From: Saprospiraceae bacterium | GTDB lineage: Bacteria > Bacteroidota > Bacteroidia > Chitinophagales > Saprospiraceae | Direction of reading: 5' to 3' | Length of the DNA: 64,000 bases | NCBI GenBank assembly: GCA_016717265.1 | Contig: JADKFX010000001.1 | Location: 3,422,501-3,486,500, forward strand | Shown here: in pieces, positions 45,958-55,526 of the stretch | How the letters are laid out: the number at the start of each line of letters is the position of its first letter | Position numbering within the stretch: the stretch's first letter is position 1 | Made by a program: the position numbers and the translations under genes | Notes under the pieces: generated by a model | Databases searched by the model: none | What the model was told of the DNA's origin: nothing | What the model saw: the letters and a program-made list of their open reading frames with translations, nothing else

Positions 45958-46272
45958 TTAATCAAATTTAAAAATCGCATAAATTTGTAAGGCCAAGCCT
46001 ATAGTGATACTTATTGGAGCTAAGACCAGCCGACGAGGACTATAAATGATACTTTCGTCCCAAACATCTGGATTTGGCATCCAACCTCCAGACATTAAGA
46101 TCATACCAAGTGCAATAAATCCGATTCCAATCAACATCCATTTAAACTGTGGTTTGCCATACGTCATTTCGTAGATAACTTTTGGGCCTTTTGTCTTTTC
46201 AGATACAGTCCTTTCTTGTAAATTCACAGGAGCTGCAAATGTTTTCGATTTTTTTTGCTTTGATTCACTCAT
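45958..46272 (-). CDS. DUF3098 small membrane protein
   Basis: A 104-residue protein with two helices (about 47-63 and 81-100) after a charged N-terminal tail. The motif GKPQFKWMLIGIGFIALGMILMSGG and the NPDVWDESIIYSPRRLVLAPI segment between the helices are DUF3098 signatures. The function is unknown. The gene follows ftsX by five bases, a widely conserved pairing in Bacteroidota that suggests a role near the division or envelope machinery. Confidence 0.93.
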   Translation of the reverse strand: MSESKQKKSKTFAAPVNLQERTVSEKTKGPKVIYEMTYGKPQFKWMLIGIGFIALGMILMSGGWMPNPDVWDESIIYSPRRLVLAPISITIGLALQIYAIFKFD

Positions 46273-46277
46273 AAAAA

Positions 46278-47108
46278 CTAGTTTATCAATAATTGTATTT
46301 TTCGTTTAACTAAAACGTACTGCAAAGTTGGCCCTAAAATCAATAAAATGCACATTACCCACAAAAATTTTTTTGTTTCCAACCAGGATGCAGTCCAAGG
46401 TACCAAATAATAGCTCAACAATACGATAAGGCCAAGCATACATACACTCAAGCAAGCACTCGCTAAAGCTAAATAAATCACCCGTTTCAGATAGGGTGCT
46501 AAAATTTTCTCTTCTGTAGCTCCCAATTCATTCCAGTTTTTAATAATGGCAGTCCTGGAATCGACAAAAACCTGAGCCAGGTAATCGCTAATTAAAAATC
46601 CAACAAGGACAAATAATAAGGTCATTGCAAGGAATCCTATACGAATACGCTCAACAGATTTACTCAAATCACTCGTCAATTCATTTTGAAAACTAAAATT
46701 TTGCACAGTATTTTGTGAATACACCTTTTCTTCAAAAACTTTTAAACGATCTTTTGATAAAAAATCTTGCTTCAATTTAAAAATAAATATTTCAGGAAGC
46801 AGTTTATTCAATGAAAGATCCAGACTATCTCCTACCAATTCATTCGCTAATAGGCTTGCGTAATCCCCTTGAGTAATGTGTTGCAAAGAACCCGGAATAA
46901 GTTCTGCTTGATCCGTTAACCATTTCTGGAATTTCAGCATAGCTTCATTGGAAAGGTTTGGTTTCAATTCAATCGCTAAAGCCGTATTTTCTTTAAGCTT
47001 TCTATCTAATCCCAAGCCATGAAACCAAGCTAACAAGCCAAAACCAATCAGGAATAAGACCCAAGAATAACTTAAGACATGTAATATAAATCCCCGATTC
47101 CGTTCCAA
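46278..47108 (-). CDS. ftsX: FtsX-like cell division ABC permease
   Basis: A 276-residue protein with one N-terminal helix (about 8-28), an extracytoplasmic domain (about 35-150) and three C-terminal helices (about 158-180, 207-235, 245-268), the FtsX topology. The WNELGATEEKI segment between helices resembles the conserved MRLIGATD-type coupling region of FtsX. With FtsE, FtsX controls peptidoglycan hydrolases during division; ftsE is not in the window, which is usual in this phylum. DUF3098 and truB follow. Confidence 0.85.
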   Translation of the reverse strand: MERNRGFILHVLSYSWVLFLIGFGLLAWFHGLGLDRKLKENTALAIELKPNLSNEAMLKFQKWLTDQAELIPGSLQHITQGDYASLLANELVGDSLDLSLNKLLPEIFIFKLKQDFLSKDRLKVFEEKVYSQNTVQNFSFQNELTSDLSKSVERIRIGFLAMTLLFVLVGFLISDYLAQVFVDSRTAIIKNWNELGATEEKILAPYLKRVIYLALASACLSVCMLGLIVLLSYYLVPWTASWLETKKFLWVMCILLILGPTLQYVLVKRKIQLLIN

Positions 47109-47383
47109 TGTTACTTATTTGAAGGTGTAAATCTAAGGATATATTAGAAATATAACTATTTGTTTGAATAATAAAGGCTCTATTAAACAGTAAATCAAGA
47201 AAATAAAACCATTGTTTGATTAAATTCTTTTCAATTCAATTTATTAATTCTGATTTATTAAAATTGTTCTTGTGCGTACTTTAAACCTTCGACTATGTAT
47301 AAAATTTTGTGTTTAATAATTTCTCTAAATTGATTTTGCAGCCAATAAACTCGTTTGATACATAATTACTAAATTAAAAATAT
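47109..47383 (+). other. non-coding stretch upstream of ftsX
   Basis: AT-rich sequence with stops in every frame. I see no terminator hairpin and no RNA gene. It continues to 47586 around the short reading frame at 47384-47470. Confidence 0.45.
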
Positions 47384-47470
47384 ATGTTCAAGATCAATGG
47401 CAAGGTCATATCAGAAGAATCTGAAATTGGTATACCAAATCTCAAAACTTGCTGGTATGAACCCTTGTAA
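47384..47470 (+). pseudogene. 28-codon remnant resembling a carboxypeptidase-regulatory-like domain
   Basis: The frame starts with ATG and reads FKINGKVISEESEIGIPNL before ending in a TAA after 28 codons. The pattern G-K-V-I-x-E-E-x-x-x-G-I-P-N-L matches the first two strands of carboxypeptidase-regulatory-like/Ig-like surface domains. No continuation is visible in other frames. It is probably the start of a decayed gene; a real tiny peptide is possible but unlikely. Confidence 0.3.
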
Positions 47471-47586
47471 AGTTTGCCCTCCTGTTAATGTATATAAATT
47501 ACTCCAAAATAATAAATTAAGCAGCTTTTTCACCTGACCCCTTTAAAATAAAAACCAAGAGACATAATTAGTCACTATAACACTAC

Positions 47587-48672
47587 TTAACTGCAAAGCT
47601 TACTATAAATTTCCTTTAATTTAATTGCTTCCAGATCCCAGTTATAAATAATCGCTGCACGCTTACATTCTAAAACACATTGATTATAAAAATTTTCATC
47701 TTCAAGTTGTTGGATTGCATTCAAAAAATTCTGCTTATCCAATTTTTTTAACAAAATTCCAGTGCGGAATTCTTCTTGAATTTTTAAATATTCTGGAAAA
47801 TTCATTTGAATCGATGGCAATCCAGAATGCATATAATCAAATGTCTTATTGCTTAATGAATAATAATAACTGGGGCTTTTTGACTCCAACAAATCCAAAC
47901 CTACAAAAGCCGAACGCGCATTATCCACTAATTGTTGGTAATCTAATCGCCCATAAAATATGACCCGATTTTCTAAATGAAGTGCTCTGGTTTTCTCCTT
48001 TAACTGATCTACCATATCTCCATCACCAGCAATATGAAGTGCATAAGAATCTAAATTTTGCATCCAGTCAATCACTTGATCTAAACCTCTTCCTTCATTT
48101 ACTGCGCCCTGGTACCAAATAATTTTATCTCTGGTTATAGGATTCTCTATTTGTAATAATATAGGCAGGTTTCTAATGAGTTCAAAATCAAAACTATATT
48201 TTTGTTTAAATATTTTTGCTAAACTTTCAGAAACCGTATATCGATCCTGAGTCCAAGGAATGCATATACGTGCAATCATTTCCCATGTTTTCTGAACCTT
48301 CTTATTACCAATTATTTCTATGGACTCTTCAAAATATTCATGAGCATCAAATACTAATTTTTTATTTCTGAGTTTTGAAACGAATCCACCTGCCAATAAA
48401 GTATCCAAATCACAAGAACAAATTACATCGAGTCGAGAAAATAACAGGATAAAAAATAAACGCACATTATACTCTGCATAAAATAAAATGGACCTAGAAA
48501 AAAAACAATTAATTAGTCTGGTTTTAAACTCGGAATCAATCCCTTTTGAATTCGCTTTTTTCCGTCCAATTACTTGTACTTGATACCCAAAATCATGCAG
48601 GCTCTGTGCAATTTTTTGCACTCGCTGATCATAACTAATATCTGTAGTCACCGTTATAACAATTCGCTTCAA
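47587..48672 (-). CDS. GT4-type glycosyltransferase
   Basis: A 361-residue GT-B enzyme. The N-terminal domain begins IVITVTTDISYDQRVQKIAQSLHDFGY, the usual start of GT4 family proteins, and DAHEYFEES lies near 118. The C-terminal Rossmann domain has WYQGAVNEGRGLD, HIAGDGD and NKTFDYMHSGLP, the nucleotide-sugar binding region. It would add a hexose to a glycan or lipid carrier. It follows recQ by five bases, so it is co-transcribed although functionally unrelated. Confidence 0.9.
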   Translation of the reverse strand: MKRIVITVTTDISYDQRVQKIAQSLHDFGYQVQVIGRKKANSKGIDSEFKTRLINCFFSRSILFYAEYNVRLFFILLFSRLDVICSCDLDTLLAGGFVSKLRNKKLVFDAHEYFEESIEIIGNKKVQKTWEMIARICIPWTQDRYTVSESLAKIFKQKYSFDFELIRNLPILLQIENPITRDKIIWYQGAVNEGRGLDQVIDWMQNLDSYALHIAGDGDMVDQLKEKTRALHLENRVIFYGRLDYQQLVDNARSAFVGLDLLESKSPSYYYSLSNKTFDYMHSGLPSIQMNFPEYLKIQEEFRTGILLKKLDKQNFLNAIQQLEDENFYNQCVLECKRAAIIYNWDLEAIKLKEIYSKLCS

Positions 48673-48677
48673 AACTA

Positions 48678-50597
48678 TTATTTTTCTCTATTAATATAAA
48701 TTTGTTCTTGATTCCGAATAAGTTCATTTTCAGCCAACATTTCCTGGATTAATTCTTCGACCCAAAATCGTTTGTTAAAAGGAAACAATTTTAATAAATC
48801 CCTGTAAAATAGGAAATTTCCAGAGCTTAAAGCAAGTTTGATTTTTTTTCGATATAATAATTTTGTATTTGAATCTATTTTACCCAAATTGAGTCTCAAA
48901 CAATTATCACATATACCACAAGCACTATCATCATCTTGTCCAAAATAAGTACTTATAAATGCCTGACGACATTTTTTTGTTTCAATAAAACGAATCAATT
49001 GTTGTACCCTTTCCTTAAGAATATTTTTTCGTTTCTCATACCATGGTTTGTCAATAACCACTTCATTACTTTTTAATCGAATATTTGTAAATATAATTTG
49101 TGGCTTACTCTTTGATTCCTGGTAAATCAAAACTTCTTCTTTATGCAAATAGTTCAGTATAGAAATCACCGTTTCGACCTCTTTATTGCACAATTTTGAT
49201 ATTGTAGTTTCCTGAATAGAAACCGGAGCAGAAAAAATGCCTTCATACATTCTCAATACGGATTGCATGATTTGGTCAATTACAGGATCCTGATTCAAAT
49301 ATCCGCTTAATACTGTTGTGGAGCATGTGATGTGCAGTCTTGAACTTACAAAAATGGAATCTGTTAAAATTATATAAGCACTTTGTTCCAGGATTTTTAA
49401 TGCACTTAATATTCTCGCTGGTGACAGCCTGAATTTCTGACAGAACGCTATCATATCAAATTCCTTTGCCTCCAACATTTCGGATCCGACGGCAATGTCA
49501 AAATAAATTCCCAGATATTTATAACATGTTTTAATCTCTTCAATTTGTGGGAATAAATCATCCCACTGACTTTGCAAACGACCGATATCTTGCTGTGTAT
49601 ACAAGAGAATTGCATATGATTTTTTTTGGTCCCTTCCAGCTCTACCTGCTTCTTGATAATATTCCTCAATTCCTTGCGGCAAATCCATGTGTATGACTAC
49701 CCGAACATCTGGCTTATCAATTCCCATTCCAAATGCATTTGTGGCAACTATAATTTTAGTATCATTTGCAAGCCATTTTTCTTGTGTTTTAAATCGTATT
49801 TGAGACTCTAAACCTGCGTGATAAAATGTAGCTGATAACTTATTTAGTTGGAGATACTTTGCAAACTCTACAGTCTGCCTTCGATTTCGAGTATATACTA
49901 TAGCACTCTCCTTTTGATTCTTTAGTATATGAACTAAACTATCTAATTTTTGCTCGTCTTCGTTCACTATAATGGAGAGATTATCCCGCTTGAAGCTCAT
50001 TTCAAAGAATACACAATTTTGCATTTTAAGATGTGTAACAATTTCTTGCTTTGCATAGGGTGTAGCTGTTGCAGTCAAAGCTAAAAATGGAACTTTCAGG
50101 AATTCTCTTAGCTGCCCAATTTTCAAATAAGAAGGTCTGAAATCATGTCCCCATTGTGCAATGCAATGCGCTTCATCGATAGCAACAAAACTGATATTCG
50201 TGGATGCCAAGTTATCCTTGGATTCTTTTGATTCTAGTCTTTCCGGGGATATGTATAATAATTTAAGGCTTCCATATTTTGCATTTAAAAATACGGTTTC
50301 AATGTCTCTTCGTTTCATCCCAGAATGAATATGCGCAGCCTCAATTCCTATATTTTTTAATCGGGATACCTGATCTTGCATTAATGCAATTAATGGGGAG
50401 ATTACTAAACACACACCTGGCAAACAAAGTGCTGGGACCTGGTAACAAATAGATTTCCCACCACCTGTTGGTAATAAGGCAATGGTATCTCTTCCTTCCA
50501 ATATAGAATGAATAATATCTTTTTGCAAATTTCGAAATTCAGAATACCCCCAGTACTTCTGCAATACTACTTCCGGATCTAAAGGATGTGCATCCAT
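48678..50597 (-). CDS. recQ: ATP-dependent DNA helicase RecQ
   Basis: A 639-residue helicase. Motif I TGGGKS has Lys48, motif II is DEAH, the RecQ aromatic loop is QWGHDFRPSY, and motif VI is YQEAGRAGRD. The RQC zinc-binding region ends in CRQAFISTYFG and CGICDNC. The C-terminal 60 residues do not look like an HRDC domain, so this is the short RecQ form of many Bacteroidota. RecQ unwinds DNA 3' to 5' in recombination repair. The gene begins directly where the PorG-like gene ends. Confidence 0.95.
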   Translation of the reverse strand: MDAHPLDPEVVLQKYWGYSEFRNLQKDIIHSILEGRDTIALLPTGGGKSICYQVPALCLPGVCLVISPLIALMQDQVSRLKNIGIEAAHIHSGMKRRDIETVFLNAKYGSLKLLYISPERLESKESKDNLASTNISFVAIDEAHCIAQWGHDFRPSYLKIGQLREFLKVPFLALTATATPYAKQEIVTHLKMQNCVFFEMSFKRDNLSIIVNEDEQKLDSLVHILKNQKESAIVYTRNRRQTVEFAKYLQLNKLSATFYHAGLESQIRFKTQEKWLANDTKIIVATNAFGMGIDKPDVRVVIHMDLPQGIEEYYQEAGRAGRDQKKSYAILLYTQQDIGRLQSQWDDLFPQIEEIKTCYKYLGIYFDIAVGSEMLEAKEFDMIAFCQKFRLSPARILSALKILEQSAYIILTDSIFVSSRLHITCSTTVLSGYLNQDPVIDQIMQSVLRMYEGIFSAPVSIQETTISKLCNKEVETVISILNYLHKEEVLIYQESKSKPQIIFTNIRLKSNEVVIDKPWYEKRKNILKERVQQLIRFIETKKCRQAFISTYFGQDDDSACGICDNCLRLNLGKIDSNTKLLYRKKIKLALSSGNFLFYRDLLKLFPFNKRFWVEELIQEMLAENELIRNQEQIYINREK

Positions 50598-51428
50598 TTA
50601 AAAAAATGGACAAAGAATTTGATTCTTGCGAAGACTTGGATTGCGATAGTGATACTTTTTTCCAATATGGTAAGAAATAACGATTGATAAAGATTGATAC
50701 CAATCTTTATCAATAGGGTTTGCACGTTTGGTGCCGCTTTTTGCAAGTATTTTATTTCCTAAATCTGCAGCCATTTTGCCATTATTGTTTTGCAATAATT
50801 CATAAGCAACATAATTGGTAGAAGCATCATCCAGATAATCCGTATTTGTTTGTCTTGCGAATGCATCCAAGGCTATAGAATACTTACTACTTATAAAATA
50901 GCGGACGCCCAATCCGAAACAAAGTGCAAAATTAGTAAGTTTATATCTTGGCTCATAATTTGGCATTCCTTGACCTTCCGTACCTAAAGGTTGAAGCTCC
51001 ACTGTATTACCTTTGAATTCTGTTGTTGGATTAAAATGAAATCCGGATACACCAAATTGGAGGTAAGGGCTGATTCTTTTAGCTTTTTCTGAAAATATAT
51101 TTAGAACTTGAATTTGTCCTAAAAAGCTAAGCTCCTGAATTTTTGAATTAAAATTAAGATTACGCGCTCGGTTCCCTGCACGGATCGCTAATTTATCATC
51201 ACCGCTTACTTCAAGATACATATATTGAAGTTGCAGACTTAACATTGGGTCAATTTCAACTCTTCCATGAAGCCCAAAGCTTGGATGCGTTTGTTTTAAA
51301 GCTGCATTTGCATTTTCAGTTAAATCACCACTGTAATTCGAGCCTCCAATACATAATCCAAAGTCTACATTTTGCGTTAAACCATGGCATGCGTAAAACA
51401 ATAATATGAAAAAAGTAGTTATTCTCAT
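50598..51428 (-). CDS. DUF6089 outer-membrane beta-barrel protein (PorG-like)
   Basis: A 276-residue protein with a signal peptide (1-18, LTQ). It starts its mature part with VDFGLCIGGSNYSGDL, the DUF6089 hallmark, and continues with amphipathic strands (HGRVEIDPMLSLQLQYMYLEVSGDD, FALCFGLGVRYFISSKYSIALD). DUF6089 includes PorG, an outer-membrane component of the T9SS. Whether this copy is the T9SS PorG or a paralogue cannot be settled here. The gene has its own promoter and leads the series to recQ and the glycosyltransferase. Confidence 0.8.
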   Translation of the reverse strand: MRITTFFILLFYACHGLTQNVDFGLCIGGSNYSGDLTENANAALKQTHPSFGLHGRVEIDPMLSLQLQYMYLEVSGDDKLAIRAGNRARNLNFNSKIQELSFLGQIQVLNIFSEKAKRISPYLQFGVSGFHFNPTTEFKGNTVELQPLGTEGQGMPNYEPRYKLTNFALCFGLGVRYFISSKYSIALDAFARQTNTDYLDDASTNYVAYELLQNNNGKMAADLGNKILAKSGTKRANPIDKDWYQSLSIVISYHIGKKYHYRNPSLRKNQILCPFF

Positions 51429-51454
51429 TCTAATTACTTTTACTAATAGCCATG

Positions 51455-51488
51455 CAAAAATACAATTATTTTGAAACTTTTAGGCAAA
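51455..51488 (-). promoter_or_regulatory. promoter of the PorG-like/recQ series
   Basis: On the minus strand TATTTTTG (51455-51462) is a perfect -7 element and TTTG (51485-51488) lies 22 bases upstream as the -33 box. The ATG at 51428 follows 26 bases after the -7 element. Confidence 0.55.
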
Positions 51489-51552
51489 TTATTAATTTTA
51501 ACTCTTGATATTGAACCATTTATTTATTACAAAACATTGTAAACTGTTAATT

Positions 51553-53262
51553 ATGTCCCTTTCTACAAAATCAAAAATAGGAGTCTTTTTAGTCGTATTT
51601 GTTGCTTTCATTTCAAGTTCTTTCGCCCAAGATGCCTTGCCTCTAAATTGGCATCAGTTGGATAAATCCAAAGATGGTTTACATGGAGTTGGATCAGAAA
51701 AGGCATATTCTGAGTTATTAAACGGAAAAAAATCTAAAACAATCGTAGTTGCGATTCTGGATTCAGGTGTAGATGCAGAGCATGAGGATTTAAAAAATAT
51801 AATGTGGGTGAACCCAAAAGAAATACCGAGCAATTTAAAAGATGATGACAATAATGGTTATATAGATGATATTCATGGCTGGAATTTCATTGGTGGAAAA
51901 AACGGAAACATCGGTCCCGATACCTATGAAATAACCAGATTGTATGCACAAATGCGTTATAAATACGAACATGCCAACAGGGATCAACTAACAGGAGATC
52001 AAAAAAAGGAATACGATGAATTCATTAAATTCAAAACGGATGTTGAAAGTCGGAGAAAAAGTGCTCAAACGAATTTGAATAATATAGCCCAATCAGAAAA
52101 ATTAGTTATTTCTGCTATAGATGCTTTGTCGACTGCGATGGGTGATCGCCCATTAAGTATTGAAAATATAGATAATATTGATGAAGGAGATTCAAAAAAT
52201 TTATCCATGGGCATTGCAATTGCTAAACAAATATTAATGGATGATAGCAATTATAAAAATGTTGAAGAATTAAAATCTTTTATTTTAAAAGATTTTGAAC
52301 AAGGCAAAAAACATTACACAAAGGAATTGGAATATTCTTTTAATCCTGATTTCAATCCCAGAGATATCGTAGGTGATAATTATGCAGACGTTAATGAAAA
52401 ATATTATGGCAACAATGATGTTCAAGGACCGGATGCCACACATGGAACCCATGTAGCTGGTTTGGTTGCAGCGCAACGAGGAAATAATCTTGGTATGGAA
52501 GGGATTGCAGATCATGTGCGGATTATGTCTGTGCGATGTGTTCCAGATGGCGATGAACGCGATAAAGATGTAGCTAATGCAATTCGTTATGCAGTGGATA
52601 ATGGAGCTTCCATTATTAATATGAGTTTTGGTAAAGGGAATTCTCCAAATAAAGAAGCTATTGATGCCGCCGTAAAATATGCGGCTGAAAAAGATGTATT
52701 ATTGGTTCATGCTGCAGGTAATTCCGCCACAGACAACGATAAAATTACCAATTTTCCAAATAAGAAATATTCAAAGAAAAAATTCCTTGGATGTAATAAA
52801 GCTCCAAACTGGTTGGAAGTTGGTGCATTATCATTTGAAGAAGCACCAAACATGGTTGCCAGCTTTTCAAACTATGGCAAAAAAAATGTTGATTTATTTT
52901 CACCGGGCGTACAAATATATTCAACGGTTCCTGGCAATCAATACGCGAATCTTCAAGGAACCTCCATGGCGAGTCCGATAGCAGCCGGAGTCGCTGCCTT
53001 AATTCGTTCTTATTACCCAGAACTCACTGCGAAACAAGTTAAAAAAATATTGGTAAAAAGTGTGAGTCCACAGGAAATTATGGTGACGCAACCAGGCACT
53101 AAAAAAGAGTTAAAGTTTTCTGAACTTTCTGTGAGTGGAGGAATTATTAATGCTTATGAAGCGATAAAATTAGCATCCCAAACGAAAGGCAAGAAAAAAA
53201 TTAAAGCTTCTGAAAGATATGATTCTATGGATGTTAAAAATACTGTAAATCCGAGAAGTTGA
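51553..53262 (+). CDS. S8 family serine peptidase with large helical insertion
   Basis: The ATG at 51553 gives 569 residues; a TTG 16 codons upstream is less likely. The signal peptide is 1-26 (SFAQ). Catalytic residues are Asp70 (AILDSGVDAEHEDL), His297 (THGTHVAGL), Asn390 and Ser471 (GTSMASPIAAG). Asp and His are 227 residues apart, against about 30 in subtilisin. The extra segment (about 125-275) is charged and mostly helical and must form an inserted domain. There is no T9SS domain; the C-terminus is a lysine-rich tail, so the enzyme probably stays in the periplasm. It diverges from the PorG-like gene. Confidence 0.92.
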   Translation: MSLSTKSKIGVFLVVFVAFISSSFAQDALPLNWHQLDKSKDGLHGVGSEKAYSELLNGKKSKTIVVAILDSGVDAEHEDLKNIMWVNPKEIPSNLKDDDNNGYIDDIHGWNFIGGKNGNIGPDTYEITRLYAQMRYKYEHANRDQLTGDQKKEYDEFIKFKTDVESRRKSAQTNLNNIAQSEKLVISAIDALSTAMGDRPLSIENIDNIDEGDSKNLSMGIAIAKQILMDDSNYKNVEELKSFILKDFEQGKKHYTKELEYSFNPDFNPRDIVGDNYADVNEKYYGNNDVQGPDATHGTHVAGLVAAQRGNNLGMEGIADHVRIMSVRCVPDGDERDKDVANAIRYAVDNGASIINMSFGKGNSPNKEAIDAAVKYAAEKDVLLVHAAGNSATDNDKITNFPNKKYSKKKFLGCNKAPNWLEVGALSFEEAPNMVASFSNYGKKNVDLFSPGVQIYSTVPGNQYANLQGTSMASPIAAGVAALIRSYYPELTAKQVKKILVKSVSPQEIMVTQPGTKKELKFSELSVSGGIINAYEAIKLASQTKGKKKIKASERYDSMDVKNTVNPRS

Positions 53263-53379
53263 TTCGATATAACAAATCCAAATCATTAGAATTCTCGCTA
53301 AAATAAGCTTGCAGTGAAGAACTCTAATCAGGGCAAGTTTTGATGGATTTCATTGTATAGGAATGTAAAAACTTCCTCT

Positions 53380-54330
53380 TTAATGATTTCCTAAAAGTTG
53401 GTCTACGATTTCTTTAACAGGTTTTATCTCCTTCACGTACTCAATCGTTGTGCCTGCACACCATACATTTTGATAGGTAGCATCAAAAGCAGCCTTCGAT
53501 AAGATGTCCATCCCTCGTTTGTAGGTGAGCATTTTAAACCATTTTTTTAATGTTTTATTTTTATTGAGTATGGCTTGTAACCAATTTTGTTTGGTGCCAA
53601 TTTGTTGCACATAAGGCGTATTGATTACAGTACAAGGAATACCACTTAATTTGGTAGTTGTAACAATATCCTTTGCCCCAAAATCAACGCATGCTTGTTT
53701 ATATTCTTGACAAACTGCTGATTCTTTAGAAGCAATAAAAATACTACCAACAGAAACGCCATCTGCACCAAGTCCTAATTTCTCATCTAAACTTTTACGG
53801 TCTCCTACGCCTCCAGCTGAAATAATAATTAAATTCGGGAATTCCTTAATTAATTCCGGAACTAAAATGTTTGGTGAAACAGGGCCTAAATGCCCACCCG
53901 CTTCATTTGTCACCGCAATTAAACCATCTGGATGAAAGGAAGCAGCTTTTCTTGCATATTCGAGATTGGAAACATCACAAAAGACTTTTGTATTTGTATT
54001 TTGAAATGCCTGTATTACACTTTTTGGATTTCCTAAGGACGTAATTATAAATGGCACTTTAAATTCAAGACATGCTTTTAATTGAGCTGGAAAATAATAA
54101 TTAGATCGATTCACAATCAAATTAATACCATAACATATTTGTGCATTATTCAACTCCGATAATGCTGTACGAAATTCGGAATCTGTTCTATAATTTAATG
54201 CCGGAATACAACCGGCAATACCTGCTTTAGCCGCGGCGATGGTCATGCTTACATTAGAAACTAAAAACATTGGAGCCATCAGAATCGGATGTTCGATAGC
54301 CAGTAATTCCGTAAGCCTTGTGTTCATCAA
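53380..54330 (-). CDS. nitronate monooxygenase (FMN-dependent, NPD-like)
   Basis: A 316-residue TIM-barrel flavoprotein. It begins with HPILMAPMFLVSN, typical of 2-nitropropane dioxygenase-like enzymes. NEAGGHLGP near 170-180 holds the likely catalytic His, and IISAGGVGDRKSLDEKLGLGADGVSVGS binds the FMN phosphate. It may oxidise nitronates; many homologues have other flavin-dependent roles, and one branch (FabK) is an enoyl-ACP reductase. It follows fabH by six bases, so a role in lipid metabolism should be considered. Confidence 0.88.
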   Translation of the reverse strand: MMNTRLTELLAIEHPILMAPMFLVSNVSMTIAAAKAGIAGCIPALNYRTDSEFRTALSELNNAQICYGINLIVNRSNYYFPAQLKACLEFKVPFIITSLGNPKSVIQAFQNTNTKVFCDVSNLEYARKAASFHPDGLIAVTNEAGGHLGPVSPNILVPELIKEFPNLIIISAGGVGDRKSLDEKLGLGADGVSVGSIFIASKESAVCQEYKQACVDFGAKDIVTTTKLSGIPCTVINTPYVQQIGTKQNWLQAILNKNKTLKKWFKMLTYKRGMDILSKAAFDATYQNVWCAGTTIEYVKEIKPVKEIVDQLLGNH

Positions 54331-54336
54331 TTTAAT

Positions 54337-55326
54337 TTAATATGCCCATTTAAGATAGGTGGTACCCCAGGTAAAACCGCCTCCAAATGCAGTTAATAAA
54401 ATAGTATCTCCTTTTTTGAGTTTAGATTCCCATTCCCATAAACATAATGGCAAGGTACCGGAGGTGGTATTTCCATATTTTTGAATATTTACCATTACTT
54501 TGGACTTATCAAATTCCAGCATATCTGCGACTCCATTAATTATCCGCACATTGGCTTGATGAGGCACCAACCAATCCACATCTTGAAGTGTCAACTGATT
54601 TCTTTTTAATACCTCTTGAATGGTATCTACCATCCCAATAATTGCCGCTTTAAATACAGGTTTTCCATCCTGATAAACATAATGTTCTTTATTTGCAATG
54701 GTTTCTAAACTAGGCGGCTTCAGAGATCCACCAGCTTTCATATGCAAAAATTCTCTTCCACTCCCATCTCCATGAAAAACACTATCCATGACTCCATTAC
54801 CCTCTGTATTAGCTTCCAGTAAAACAGCACCTCCGCCATCACCAAAAATAATACAGGTTGCACGATCTGTGTAATCGATTATGGAAGACATTACATCTAA
54901 ACCGACTACAATAATTTTCTTATGGGTTCCGCTTTCAATAAATTTTGATGCCGTAGTCAATCCAAACAAAAATCCTGAGCAGGCTGCATTAATATCAAAA
55001 CCAAATGCATTCTTAATTCCTACCTTATAACAAATCGTATTTGCAGTATCGGGAAATACCATATCACCGGTTACCGTACAACAAATCAATAATTCGATTT
55101 CATCCGGCGATGTTCCAGTTTTTTCCAGCAATCTTTCTACCATGATTTTACCCATGTCAGAAGCTCCTTTACCAGGTTCTTTAAGAATATGTCTTTCCTT
55201 GATACCAGTGCGGGAAGTAATCCACTCATCATTGGTGTCTACCATTTTTTCCAACTCGGCATTAGTCAAAATATAATCCGGAACATAGCCTTGTATTCCT
55301 GTAATCGCTGCTCGTAGTCTGTGCAT
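54337..55326 (-). CDS. fabH: 3-oxoacyl-ACP synthase III (FabH)
   Basis: At 329 residues it matches FabH length. The catalytic triad is Cys116 in AACSGF, His in LVPHQANVRI and Asn in KYGNTTSGT. The N-terminal GYVPDYILTNAELEKMVDTNDEWI and RTGIKERH motifs are standard. It condenses acyl-CoA with malonyl-ACP to start fatty-acid synthesis, and branched-chain primers are common in this phylum. No other fab gene is adjacent, apart from the flavoprotein six bases downstream. A TATATTTG element lies upstream. Confidence 0.95.
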   Translation of the reverse strand: MHRLRAAITGIQGYVPDYILTNAELEKMVDTNDEWITSRTGIKERHILKEPGKGASDMGKIMVERLLEKTGTSPDEIELLICCTVTGDMVFPDTANTICYKVGIKNAFGFDINAACSGFLFGLTTASKFIESGTHKKIIVVGLDVMSSIIDYTDRATCIIFGDGGGAVLLEANTEGNGVMDSVFHGDGSGREFLHMKAGGSLKPPSLETIANKEHYVYQDGKPVFKAAIIGMVDTIQEVLKRNQLTLQDVDWLVPHQANVRIINGVADMLEFDKSKVMVNIQKYGNTTSGTLPLCLWEWESKLKKGDTILLTAFGGGFTWGTTYLKWAY

Positions 55327-55345
55327 GAATGCTTGTTTGACCCTG

Positions 55346-55353
55346 CAAATATA
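55346..55353 (-). promoter_or_regulatory. -7 promoter element for fabH
   Basis: The minus strand reads TATATTTG, a perfect TAnnTTTG match 19 bases before the fabH ATG. No good -33 box is visible. Confidence 0.5.
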
Positions 55354-55526
55354 CAGCTACAAAGCGATTTATACTAAAATCGTTTATCATATTAAAAATT
55401 ATTTTAAATTGTATTATGCTGTTTTTTTGTGTTTTATATATATAAATAAATTATAATTAAAAAACTGGACTGCTTTTTGTTCTGAATTAAGAGAATTCTC
55501 AATTATAAACTTATAAACTCAAAAAC

